This document shows, piece by piece, positions 1 to 5,837 of a stretch of 7,034 nucleotides of DNA. The notes under the pieces are model-generated. The model had not been told where the DNA came from, did not search any database, and saw only the letters and a program-made list of their open reading frames with translations. Numbering within the stretch: position 1 is the stretch's first letter; each line of letters starts with the position of its first letter. This DNA comes from Savagea sp. Lineage in GTDB: Bacteria; Bacillota; Bacilli; Bacillales_A; Planococcaceae. Location: contig JASKZX010000037.1 in the NCBI GenBank assembly GCA_030147435.1, positions 1 to 7,034 of the forward strand, in the 5' to 3' direction. The position numbers and the translations under genes were made by a program.

Positions 1-362
1 CTTGAGATGCTTTCTGTTAATTGTTTTGATTCTTCTTTTGATAAATAATCTGTATACGGATCGTCCAATGCATCGACCATACCATTTACAGCACCTTCAA
101 TTAAATCTTCTTCTTTAAATTCACTAAAGTAATTCGCTTGTAACTCATCATAAACGTCGTAAAGTTTTTTAAACTCTTGTCGGTCTGTTTGAGGACTCAC
201 GACGTCAACTACTTTATCTTCGCCCATTGTCAACGCAAAAAACGTGACAATCGCTGTTACGATGACGAGACCGAATATGAGCATCGTAAAAGGAAAAAGT
301 TTCATTCGCACATGCGTCTTCGCAGGCGGCGTTGGCTTTTTCTCTTGGTCTTCTTTATTCAT
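1..362 (-). CDS. ctpA: Carboxy-terminal processing peptidase (S41 family), N-terminal part only
   Basis: This gene is cut by the window edge; 120 codons are visible. Residues 1-21 are a short charged cytoplasmic tail (MNKEDQEKKPTPP...), and residues about 22-46 are one hydrophobic membrane segment. Residues about 60-120 resemble the N-terminal helical region of Bacillus CtpA/CtpB proteases, with the typical run LIEGAVNGMVDALDDPYTDY. The PDZ domain and the Ser/Lys catalytic dyad lie outside the window. The family consists of membrane-anchored, outward-facing serine proteases that trim protein C-termini. The start is the ATG at 362, because AAGGAAGGG (376-368) sits 5 nt upstream; an in-frame ATG at 380 would put that site inside the gene. 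The gene follows deoD by 72 nt, and ctpA also lies near deoD in B. subtilis as I recall it. CtpA rather than CtpB is inferred from that context. Confidence 0.82.
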   Translation of the reverse strand, partial: MNKEDQEKKPTPPAKTHVRMKLFPFTMLIFGLVIVTAIVTFFALTMGEDKVVDVVSPQTDRQEFKKLYDVYDELQANYFSEFKEEDLIEGAVNGMVDALDDPYTDYLSKEESKQLTESIS

Positions 363-367
363 GTTGT

Positions 368-376
368 CCCTTCCTT
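368..376 (-). promoter_or_regulatory. Ribosome binding site that fixes the ctpA start
   Basis: The minus-strand sequence AAGGAAGGG lies 5 nt before the ATG at 362. A second in-frame ATG at 380 lies upstream of this site, has no comparable purine run before it, and is therefore unlikely to be the start. Confidence 0.65.
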
Positions 377-402
377 TCATTTCACTACGCTAGGAAAAGA
401 CG

Positions 403-424
403 GTCAAAAGTGAATACTTTCGAC
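403..424 (-). terminator. Weak hairpin between deoD and ctpA, possible attenuator
   Basis: A 9-bp inverted repeat (arms GTCGAAAGT and ACTTTTGAC on the minus strand, 4-nt loop ATTC) begins 10 nt after the deoD stop codon. The fourth pair is a G-U wobble in minus-strand RNA but an A-C mismatch in plus-strand RNA, which fits a role in the minus transcript. It is followed by CGTCTTTTCC, so the U-run is short and offset by three bases. It is probably a leaky terminator or an mRNA processing or stability element; strength is inferred, not shown. Confidence 0.35.
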
Positions 425-434
425 AGCCTACCGC

Positions 435-1136
435 TTAAGAAATAGCTGTTTCTAACGCAATTTCAATCATTTCATTAAATGTCGTTTGACGTTCTTCTGC
501 TGATGTCGCTTCTCCCGTCATAATATGATCACTGACAGTTAAAATAGAAAGTGCACGTTTTCCGTATTTCGCTGCAAGTAAGTAGAGTGCAGCTGTTTCC
601 ATCTCAACGCCGAGAACACCGTAACGTGCAAGTTCCTCATGAGGCGCTTTTTCGTTATAGAAAAAGTCTTCCGTATAAATATTTCCTACTTTTACCGATA
701 ACTCTTTTTCGCATGCTTTCGTATAAGCTGTATGCAACAATTCAAAATCTGCAGTCGGTGCAAACGAAACGTTCGGGAAAAAGTTATCGATGATCGATGA
801 ATTCGTCGAAGCACTTTGGCCAATTAAAACGTCGCGTAATTGAACGTCGCTTCGTACAGCACCACATGTGCCGACACGAATTAACTTTTCTACACCGTAC
901 TCTTCCATTAATTCAGTAATATAAATCGATATCGACGGTACACCCATGCCTGTTCCTTGCACAGATACACGTTTTCCTTTATACGTTCCTGTATAACCGA
1001 GCATATTACGTACGCCGTTATATTGAACGACATCGTCTAAATATGTTTCTGCGATATGTTTTGCTCGAAGTGGATCTCCTGGTAATAAGACGACTTCAGC
1101 AATATCACCTTGTTTTGCTTCAATATGTACACTCAT
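435..1136 (-). CDS. deoD: Purine nucleoside phosphorylase, DeoD type
   Basis: This cytosolic enzyme splits purine (deoxy)nucleosides with phosphate into a free base and (deoxy)ribose-1-phosphate for purine and pentose salvage. The protein has 233 residues, the same length as I recall for B. subtilis DeoD. Residues matching the known active site of the hexameric bacterial type are His4, the phosphate-site GDPLR (Gly20-Arg24), Arg43, RVGTCGA (Arg87 onward), [10 protein letters not shown] (Glu178, Met179, Glu180), VSDH (Ser202, Asp203) and Arg216. The acid Asp203 is typical of the DeoD type that accepts both adenine and 6-oxopurine nucleosides. The ATG at 1136 follows GGGAGG (1149-1144) with a 7-nt spacer. 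It lies 70 nt after yozE and 72 nt before ctpA, so it may have its own promoter or be read through from upstream. No damage is seen. Confidence 0.97.
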   Translation of the reverse strand: MSVHIEAKQGDIAEVVLLPGDPLRAKHIAETYLDDVVQYNGVRNMLGYTGTYKGKRVSVQGTGMGVPSISIYITELMEEYGVEKLIRVGTCGAVRSDVQLRDVLIGQSASTNSSIIDNFFPNVSFAPTADFELLHTAYTKACEKELSVKVGNIYTEDFFYNEKAPHEELARYGVLGVEMETAALYLLAAKYGKRALSILTVSDHIMTGEATSAEERQTTFNEMIEIALETAIS

Positions 1137-1169
1137 GAAAAAACCTCCCGTAGCAATATTCTATCCTTA

Positions 1170-1198
1170 AAGATACAACGGAACTTATAGAAATGCAA
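1170..1198 (-). promoter_or_regulatory. Weak candidate promoter for deoD
   Basis: The minus strand carries TTGCAT (1198-1193), a 17-nt spacer and TATCTT (1175-1170). They match the sigma-A consensus at three and four of six positions. Transcription would start near 1163, leaving about 14 nt before the GGGAGG site, which is workable. An alternative -10, TAGAAT (1163-1158), is a better hexamer but would start transcription at the edge of the ribosome binding site. The main support is the 70-nt gap after a hairpin. Confidence 0.25.
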
Positions 1199-1199
1199 T

Positions 1200-1221
1200 G
1201 ACCGGGCTAATATACCCGGTC
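1200..1221 (-). terminator. GC-rich hairpin enclosing the yozE stop codon
   Basis: A perfect 7-bp inverted repeat has minus-strand arms GACCGGG (1221-1215) and CCCGGTC (1206-1200), with the 8-nt loop TATATTAG. A further U-G pair would shorten the loop to six bases. The yozE TAG stop codon (1209-1207) is in the loop, and the last codons of yozE form the 5' arm. The sequence after it (ATTGCATTTCT) is only partly U-rich. It may be a weak terminator for the thyA-to-yozE operon or a 3' stabilising structure. Confidence 0.5.
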
Positions 1222-1431
1222 GAGACGATCATCGTACAATCGATACATTTCATCAAAAACGGTCGCATCTAAACGAGCATCGATCGATTCTTCAACGTAA
1301 CGTGACAGTTCATCAAACTCTTTTTCTTGTCGTGGAAATAACGTATCTTCTAACATTCCTTCTACAAATTCTCCAAAAGGACTTTTTTCATCTCGATATC
1401 GGAGAGCAAACTTAAAAAATGTCGGGCGCAT
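1207..1431 (-). CDS. yozE: YozE-like small conserved protein (UPF0346)
   Basis: This is a 74-residue acidic protein, the same length as I recall for B. subtilis YozE. It shares the layout of a basic, aromatic N-terminus (FFKFALRYR), an acidic middle with EDTLFPRQ (compare EDHSFPK in YozE), and a C-terminal stretch with ATFDE-like ATVFDEMYRLYDD. The family has a small helical SAM-like fold and no established biochemical role. A longer reading frame to 1470 would overlap msrAB by 38 nt. The ATG at 1431 is preferred because AGGAGG (1443-1438) is 6 nt upstream and the resulting length fits the family. The start is separated by one base from the msrAB stop codon, so translation is probably coupled. 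It is the last gene of the inferred operon. Assignment is from recognised sequence pattern, not a search. Confidence 0.85.
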   Translation of the reverse strand: MRPTFFKFALRYRDEKSPFGEFVEGMLEDTLFPRQEKEFDELSRYVEESIDARLDATVFDEMYRLYDDRLDRVY

Positions 1432-1432
1432 G

Positions 1433-2386
1433 TCATTCCTCCTCTTCAAACAATACGAGATAACGTTCATATCCTTCTTCTTTTAACCGCTCTTTCGGAA
1501 TGAATCGTAATGCCGCTGAATTAATGCAATATCGAAGTCCGCCTTCCTCTTTAGGACCGTCTGTAAACACATGACCTAAATGGTTATTAGCTGTCGCACT
1601 TCGCACTTCTATGCGACGCATCCCGTAACTATCATCAAAATGCTCTGTAATTTCATACGCATCAATCGGACGTGTAAAACTCGGCCACCCGCACCCTGCA
1701 TCGTATTTATCACGCGATGAAAACAGCGGCTTTCCTGAAACGATATCTACATAAATACCGTCTTCAAAGTGAGCGTCGTATTCATTTTGAAATGGCGGTT
1801 CGGTTCCGTCTTCTTTTGTCACATAATATTGCATCGGTGTCAGACGACGTTTTAATTCTTCTTCTGTTTCATCTTTCCAATGTTTTTCTATGAAAGCGAC
1901 ACGACCTGAAGCTTGTGCGTAGCGATTGTAATGCGCACTGTTTTTCTTATAATAATCTTGATGGTGCTCTTCTGCTTCATAAAATGGTTTCGCTTTTAAA
2001 ATGTCTACAACGACTGGTGCATCGAACTTTCCACTTGCATCTAACGCTTCTTTTTGTGCCGTTGCTATTTGTCGCTGTTCTTCTGAGTGATAAAAAATCG
2101 CTGGCGCATACGACTCTCCGCGGTCGAAAAATTGTCCGCCATTATCGGTCGGATCAATTTGAGTGAAGTAGATTGCTACGAGTTCGTCATACGTAATCAC
2201 ATCCGGATCAAATGTAATTTGCACCGCTTCCCGATGTCCTGTTGTATTCGTACAAACGAGTTCGTACGTCGGATTCGGTACGTCGCCCCCAGTATAACCA
2301 GAGATTACTTCTTCTACACCATCATATTGATGAAATGGCTTCACCATACACCAAAAACAACCACCTGCAAACGTTGCAATCTCCAT
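1433..2386 (-). CDS. msrAB: Fused peptide methionine sulfoxide reductase MsrA-MsrB
   Basis: This 317-residue bifunctional enzyme reduces both the S (MsrA) and R (MsrB) forms of methionine sulfoxide in proteins. Residues about 1-160 are MsrA with GGCFWC (catalytic Cys10, second Cys13), [25 protein letters not shown] and EEHHQDY. A linker of about 20 residues follows, then MsrB from about residue 182 with [16 protein letters not shown] (Cys232, likely resolving), NNHLGHVF and RYCINS (catalytic Cys287). The two zinc-binding CxxC pairs of many MsrB proteins are absent, as in the metal-free subgroup. B. subtilis has two separate genes as I recall; fusions in this order occur in other Firmicutes. 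No signal peptide is visible, so it is cytosolic. The ATG at 2386 is chosen because AGGAGG lies 6 nt upstream. It lies one base after the ypmS stop. Confidence 0.96.
   Translation of the reverse strand: MEIATFAGGCFWCMVKPFHQYDGVEEVISGYTGGDVPNPTYELVCTNTTGHREAVQITFDPDVITYDELVAIYFTQIDPTDNGGQFFDRGESYAPAIFYHSEEQRQIATAQKEALDASGKFDAPVVVDILKAKPFYEAEEHHQDYYKKNSAHYNRYAQASGRVAFIEKHWKDETEEELKRRLTPMQYYVTKEDGTEPPFQNEYDAHFEDGIYVDIVSGKPLFSSRDKYDAGCGWPSFTRPIDAYEITEHFDDSYGMRRIEVRSATANNHLGHVFTDGPKEEGGLRYCINSAALRFIPKERLKEEGYERYLVLFEEEE
1438..1443 (-). promoter_or_regulatory. yozE ribosome binding site inside the msrAB tail
   Basis: AGGAGG is formed by the msrAB glutamate codons GAG GAG GAA just before the TGA stop codon. 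It is 6 nt from the yozE ATG at 1431, sets that start, and suggests coupled translation. Confidence 0.8.
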
Positions 2387-2387
2387 C

Positions 2388-2975
2388 TTATTCCTCCTCA
2401 TCAATAATTAAATCAAAACTCACTTCATCTTTCGGCAAATCAATCGTCGTAAATGCGATTCGAAAGGCATTACCTTTTGTCATCTCTTGCATATCGACAT
2501 GTAATTCACTTTCTTTCGGGCGCACTTTTACACCTTTTGGCAATGCGCTCGAACGTGATAAAAATTGTAAAATCGTCTGTGGAGGTAATGATAAGTTTCC
2601 TGCCTTTACCTCGCTCAATTGTAATAACACATCACCATTTTCTAATGCTTCAGCGTCAAAATAAAGTTCTGTCGACACAGTTGCTGAAAATACGGGTAAC
2701 TCTAACATCGTACGAATTTTTCCATCTTCTAATTGAAGAGTAATCGGAATATCTATTTTTCCATCTTCATACTGTTCTCTTAACGTTTTATTCCCCATCG
2801 CAATAAAATCATTCGCTTCTCCTTTTACGTGAAACGATGCATCTTTTTCTGTCACTTCATTCGGTGTTAACTCAAGATCAGGAGAGGCAAGTGGACGTAT
2901 TGCTAAAAAAATGCTGCCGACTCCTAATAAAACGATGACGAGTAACACGAAGAAGCTCACTTTCCATTTATTCAT
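2388..2975 (-). CDS. ypmS: YpmS-like membrane-anchored protein (DUF2140 family)
   Basis: This 195-residue protein has a short basic N-terminus (MNKWK), one hydrophobic segment at about residues 6-26, and a remainder rich in beta-type alternation, predicted to sit outside the membrane. Recognisable family features are the MNKWK start plus anchor, the DFIAMGN segment, and a C-terminal [18 protein letters not shown]. Its biochemical role is not established. It directly follows ypmR, as in B. subtilis, so the two may act together at the cell surface (inference). The ATG at 2975 is preferred to a TTG one codon earlier because AAAGGAGG ends 6 nt upstream. The gene overlaps the end of ypmR by 8 nt. 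Its last codons, Asp-Glu-Glu-Glu, contain the ribosome binding site of msrAB. Confidence 0.85.
   Translation of the reverse strand: MNKWKVSFFVLLVIVLLGVGSIFLAIRPLASPDLELTPNEVTEKDASFHVKGEANDFIAMGNKTLREQYEDGKIDIPITLQLEDGKIRTMLELPVFSATVSTELYFDAEALENGDVLLQLSEVKAGNLSLPPQTILQFLSRSSALPKGVKVRPKESELHVDMQEMTKGNAFRIAFTTIDLPKDEVSFDLIIDEEE
2393..2398 (-). promoter_or_regulatory. msrAB ribosome binding site inside the ypmS tail
   Basis: AGGAGG lies within the final ypmS codons GAT GAG GAG GAA TAA, 6 nt before the msrAB ATG at 2386. Longer msrAB starts (TTG at 2404, ATG at 2401) would include this site inside the gene and are rejected. Confidence 0.8.
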
Positions 2976-3702
2976 CAAAAACCTCCTTTAACTTTTGTTG
3001 TACTTCATGATAAAACCGATCGGCAATCACTTCATACCCGATACCGTTCGGATGAAAATAGTCTGTCGAATAGTACGACTCTACAGGACCTTCTCCTAAA
3101 TGTTCAAGTGAAATAAATGTGCGGTTGTCCTGTTTCGATACTTGTTGAATCGTTTCATTCCATCCTTGAATAATTTCTGTAAACTCCGCTTCTTCTTCCG
3201 ATACCATATCTAGTGGATTGTAAACGCCCCCTAAAAATAAAGAAGCATTCGGATTGAGCGATTCAATTTCTTTTACAATGGCTTGTAAATTTTCTTCATA
3301 ACGACTATGTTCTTTTTCAAACGGTTTCATTTCAAGACGTAACAAATGTTGACGAACGACTTTTACGATATTATTTCCTCCGATCGTAATCGTCACGATA
3401 TCCGCTTCTTTTAAAGCATCACGAATCTCTTCTTCTTGTTTAATTCGTTCTAACAATTGTTCACTTCGATGACCACTTTTGCCAAAGTTATAACTCGTCA
3501 CTTCTTCTACCATTTCATCTTCTGATAACTTTTCGACGAATCGACCAAAATATCCCCCTAACTTCTCCTCGTCTCCAATTCCTTCAGTTAACGAGTCACC
3601 TAATCCGACGACAACGAGATCAATCGGTTCCATTTCTTGTTGACACGCTGAAAGAATGAAGACGAAAAGAGCGGCGAATAAGCCGAGTACCCACTTTTTC
3701 AT
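2968..3702 (-). CDS. ypmR: YpmR-like lipoprotein, SGNH/GDSL-type esterase
   Basis: This 244-residue protein begins with a lipoprotein signal peptide: MKK, a hydrophobic core to about residue 17, and the lipobox LSAC with Cys20 as the lipidated residue. It is therefore anchored on the outer face of the membrane. The rest is an SGNH hydrolase: block I GDSLTEG with nucleophile Ser37, block II around SYNFGKSG (residues 70-77), block III IGGNN with Asn110, and block V DYFHPNGIGY with Asp214 and His217. All catalytic positions are present, so an active esterase or lipase is likely; the substrate is unknown. It starts with ATG after AAAGGAGAG, 27 nt after the degV family gene, and overlaps ypmS by 8 nt. 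Its C-terminal codons Lys-Glu (AAG GAG) carry the ribosome binding site of ypmS. Confidence 0.92.
   Translation of the reverse strand: MKKWVLGLFAALFVFILSACQQEMEPIDLVVVGLGDSLTEGIGDEEKLGGYFGRFVEKLSEDEMVEEVTSYNFGKSGHRSEQLLERIKQEEEIRDALKEADIVTITIGGNNIVKVVRQHLLRLEMKPFEKEHSRYEENLQAIVKEIESLNPNASLFLGGVYNPLDMVSEEEAEFTEIIQGWNETIQQVSKQDNRTFISLEHLGEGPVESYYSTDYFHPNGIGYEVIADRFYHEVQQKLKEVFDE
2982..2987 (-). promoter_or_regulatory. ypmS ribosome binding site inside the ypmR tail
   Basis: AGGAGG, within AAAGGAGG, lies inside the last codons of ypmR and is 6 nt before the ypmS ATG at 2975. The ATG itself overlaps the ypmR end (ATGAATAA shared), so reinitiation or coupling is likely. Confidence 0.8.
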
Positions 3703-3729
3703 CCGCTCTCTCCTTTCTCTTTATACTAC

Positions 3730-4572
3730 TTATTCCGCATAATACATGAAGCCGATTGCTCCTTCACCTGTATGCGTACTAATAATTGGTGTCGTATACG
3801 TAAATGGTACTTCATCGACAACCCCGAGGTCTTCGATTTTTTTCTTCAATGGTTCTCCCATTTTTTGACCATTCGCATGCGAAATTCCAATTCCTTTTAC
3901 TGTCTTCCCTTCAATATCTTCCTGAAACGCTTGGAACAATTGACGGACAACTTGTTTATGACTACGCGCTTTTCCAACTGGTGAATAAACGCCGTCTTTT
4001 AACATGGCGATCGGTTTAATATTTAAAAATGAACCGATCATTCCCGCTCCTTTTCCAATACGTCCACCTTTAACTAAATTATCTAATACGTCAACAACGA
4101 CAAAAAGTGTCGTATTGTCACGAACGACTTTTAATCGTTCGACAATCTCTTCGACAGTTGCTCCTTCACTTGCCATCACAGCTGCTTCTTTCGCTTGGAA
4201 AGCGAGTGCATGTGATATGTACTCGGAATCAATCACCGTTACGTCAGCATCTGTCATTTGTGCTGCATTTCGAGCGGCTTCTACCGTTCCGCTCATACCA
4301 CCTGTCATATGGATCGAAATAATTTGATCTCCATTTGCACCGAGCTCATCATATTTCTGTTTAAAGACACCTACAGGTGGTTGTGAACTTTTTGGCAATT
4401 CCTTTGATTCACGCATCATTTCTAAAAATACATCCGGTTGAAGATCGACGCGGTCAACAAATGTTTTCTCATCGATATAAATATTTAACGGTATGACGTG
4501 AATGCCATATTTTTCGATATCTCCCTCGACAAAATCTGCTGTTGAATCTGTAACGATATGAATCTTTCCCAC
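3730..4572 (-). CDS. DegV family fatty-acid-binding protein (FakB-like)
   Basis: This 280-residue protein is the usual DegV size and has no signal peptide. Family motifs are TDSTAD (residues 8-13), SSQPP (62-66), GGMSGT (91-96), VKGGRIGKG (167-175), LNIKPIAMLKDG (183-194) and the C-terminal STHTGEGAIG (265-274). The Ser/Thr before QP, the Ser of SGT and the His of HTG correspond to the residues that hold the fatty acid carboxyl group in FakB proteins. FakB presents fatty acids to the kinase FakA, which makes acyl-phosphate for phospholipid synthesis. The start is GTG at 4572, with AAAGGAAG upstream at about 9 nt, and gives the standard N-terminus. It lies 36 nt after an acyltransferase gene, which fits a lipid role. 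Which of the several DegV paralogues it matches is undecided. Confidence 0.93.
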   Translation of the reverse strand: MGKIHIVTDSTADFVEGDIEKYGIHVIPLNIYIDEKTFVDRVDLQPDVFLEMMRESKELPKSSQPPVGVFKQKYDELGANGDQIISIHMTGGMSGTVEAARNAAQMTDADVTVIDSEYISHALAFQAKEAAVMASEGATVEEIVERLKVVRDNTTLFVVVDVLDNLVKGGRIGKGAGMIGSFLNIKPIAMLKDGVYSPVGKARSHKQVVRQLFQAFQEDIEGKTVKGIGISHANGQKMGEPLKKKIEDLGVVDEVPFTYTTPIISTHTGEGAIGFMYYAE

Positions 4573-4608
4573 TACAAAGCACTTCCTTTTTCTTGATTTT
4601 ACTACCTT

Positions 4609-5331
4609 TTAATTCATCGTTTCTAACGCTTCTCGAATACGTCGTTCTGCTTTTTCAACGAGTTCTTTTCTCGTCATTTGTTTTACTTCTTCTACAGTAA
4701 ACGGTTGTAATACACGGACTTTTACGTCACTCGGTCGAATGCGATTATTGTTTTTTTCCATAATATCACTCGTCCCTGAAAGCGCGATAGGAATGACGGC
4801 TACTTCTGCATCTTTTGCAATTTTAGCAAATCCGGATTTAAACGTTCCCATCCCTTTTCCTTGACTTCGAGTGCCTTCTGGAAACATAACGAGCGAATGT
4901 CCCGCGCGTAACGACTCTTCTGCATCTTTTAATACTCGCATCGCACTTCTTCTATCTGTTCGATCGAGGAAAATACAGTTCATCTCTTCCATCCAATCGC
5001 GAATGACGGGTAATTTTTTCACTTCTACTTTGGAAATAAAACCGAATGGCTTCGGCAATGTCGCAATCAATGTAGGAATATCAAAATTCCCTTCATGATT
5101 ACTAATGAGCATCGCCGGACCATCGATGAGATGTTCTAATCCTTGAACGTCAATCGTACTACCTGTCCGTTTCAAAATCCCTTTTGCCCAGTGACGAGGG
5201 TATTGGTCGACTTGTTCATCGCGTGCTTCTGGTGATAAATCTTCCGGCAACTTACGAACTTTTCGTAAAAGTGGTAAAGAAATCGGTAAATACCCGAATA
5301 AATAGCCGTAAGTACGTAATGAACGAATCAC
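4609..5331 (-). CDS. plsC: 1-acyl-sn-glycerol-3-phosphate acyltransferase (PlsC family)
   Basis: This 240-residue protein has all acyltransferase motifs in order: I SNHEGNFD (His79, Asp84), II FLDRTDRR (Arg124), III FPEGTRS (150-156) and IV VIPIALSG (179-186). The family adds the second acyl chain to lysophosphatidic acid, giving phosphatidic acid at the cytoplasmic membrane face. The N-terminus (YGYLFGYLPISLPLL) is moderately hydrophobic and probably membrane-associated. The start is GTG at 5331, overlapping the dfrA TGA stop as GTGA, with AAAGGAAG 8 nt upstream inside the last dfrA codons. A related gene (ypkP) follows dfrA in B. subtilis as I recall. It could be an accessory rather than the only PlsC of the cell; substrate choice cannot be read from the motifs. 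Confidence 0.93.
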   Translation of the reverse strand: MIRSLRTYGYLFGYLPISLPLLRKVRKLPEDLSPEARDEQVDQYPRHWAKGILKRTGSTIDVQGLEHLIDGPAMLISNHEGNFDIPTLIATLPKPFGFISKVEVKKLPVIRDWMEEMNCIFLDRTDRRSAMRVLKDAEESLRAGHSLVMFPEGTRSQGKGMGTFKSGFAKIAKDAEVAVIPIALSGTSDIMEKNNNRIRPSDVKVRVLQPFTVEEVKQMTRKELVEKAERRIREALETMN

Positions 5332-5825
5332 GACGAACGCTTCCTTTCATACACATAAAATGTATACGGAACACCTTCATCATTTAATGCTGTTTCTGAT
5401 GCTTCAATCGTTTCCCATTCATTTAAATCATAAGCAGGGAAAAATGTATCTCCTGGATACGTTTCATCAATTTTCGTAATATACATCCGATCAGCTAGTG
5501 GCATCGCTTGTTTAAAAATTTGCTCGCCTCCGATGATCATATATTCCGCTGCGTCTGTTTCTTCTTTCGCTACTTGGAGTGCGTCTTCTAATGAAGAAAC
5601 GACACGTACGCCTTCTACTTCATATGAAGGATTACGAGTAATGACGATATTTAAACGCCCGGGTAAAGGACGACCGATCGACTCATATGTTTTCCGCCCC
5701 ATAATAATTGGCTTTCCCATCGTGCGACGTTTAAAATATGCAAGGTCCCCTGGTACGTGCCATGGCATATCATTTTGATACCCGATCACTCGGTCATTTG
5801 CGTGTGCAACAAATAATGAAATCAT
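5328..5825 (-). CDS. dfrA: Dihydrofolate reductase
   Basis: This 165-residue protein is a normal length for chromosomal bacterial DHFR. It reduces dihydrofolate to tetrahydrofolate with NADPH in the cytosol, and is the target of trimethoprim. Visible features are VIGYQNDMPWHVPGDL with Trp22, catalytic Asp27 and Leu28, Phe31, MGRKTYESIGRPLPGR (42-57) for NADPH and folate binding, IIGGEQIF (97-104) with the Gly-Gly turn, and the C-terminal GDTFFP. The start ATG at 5825 is 12 nt after the thyA stop; the strong site TAAGGAGGG overlaps that stop codon. The end overlaps plsC by 4 nt. It follows thyA, whose reaction produces the dihydrofolate that this enzyme recycles. It looks like the native housekeeping enzyme rather than an acquired resistance form. 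Confidence 0.97.
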   Translation of the reverse strand: MISLFVAHANDRVIGYQNDMPWHVPGDLAYFKRRTMGKPIIMGRKTYESIGRPLPGRLNIVITRNPSYEVEGVRVVSSLEDALQVAKEETDAAEYMIIGGEQIFKQAMPLADRMYITKIDETYPGDTFFPAYDLNEWETIEASETALNDEGVPYTFYVYERKRSS

Positions 5826-5837
5826 TTCTTTCCCTCC

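Noticed and set aside
379..407. Possible sigma-A promoter for ctpA: TTGACC, 17 nt, TGAAAT on the minus strand
   Set aside because: Transcription would start near 372, inside the AAGGAAGGG ribosome binding site, so it could not serve ctpA well; the -35 also overlaps the hairpin at 403-424.
177..413. Plus-strand 78-codon frame at the left end with a basic then hydrophobic translation
   Set aside because: The minus strand here encodes the N-terminus of CtpA with a matching ribosome binding site and family motifs; the plus frame is its shadow.
1211..1216. GGGTAT on the minus strand resembling a sigma-B -10 element before deoD
   Set aside because: No GTTTAA-like -35 is found 13-15 nt upstream, and the bases are explained by the yozE codons and the hairpin.
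1207..1470. Longer yozE start at 1470 giving 87 residues
   Set aside because: It would overlap msrAB by 38 nt and include the AGGAGG site; the ATG at 1431 gives the 74-residue family length.
2242..2664. Plus-strand open frame of 140 codons across the ypmS-msrAB junction
   Set aside because: It lies opposite two well-supported genes, has no family features or clear ribosome binding site, and its composition looks like an antisense reading.
3715..3730. TATAAA before ypmR as an internal promoter
   Set aside because: The hexamer is close to TATAAT, but no -35 or TGn element is present at suitable spacing; chance occurrence is likely.
4004..4327. Plus-strand open frame of 107 codons inside the degV family gene
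   Set aside because: It is antisense to a conserved coding region and shows a Ser/Thr-rich low-information translation with no recognisable domain.
5328..5825. Acquired trimethoprim-resistance DHFR
   Set aside because: The gene sits in the normal thyA-dfrA-plsC context with matching style of starts and spacing and no mobile element nearby.
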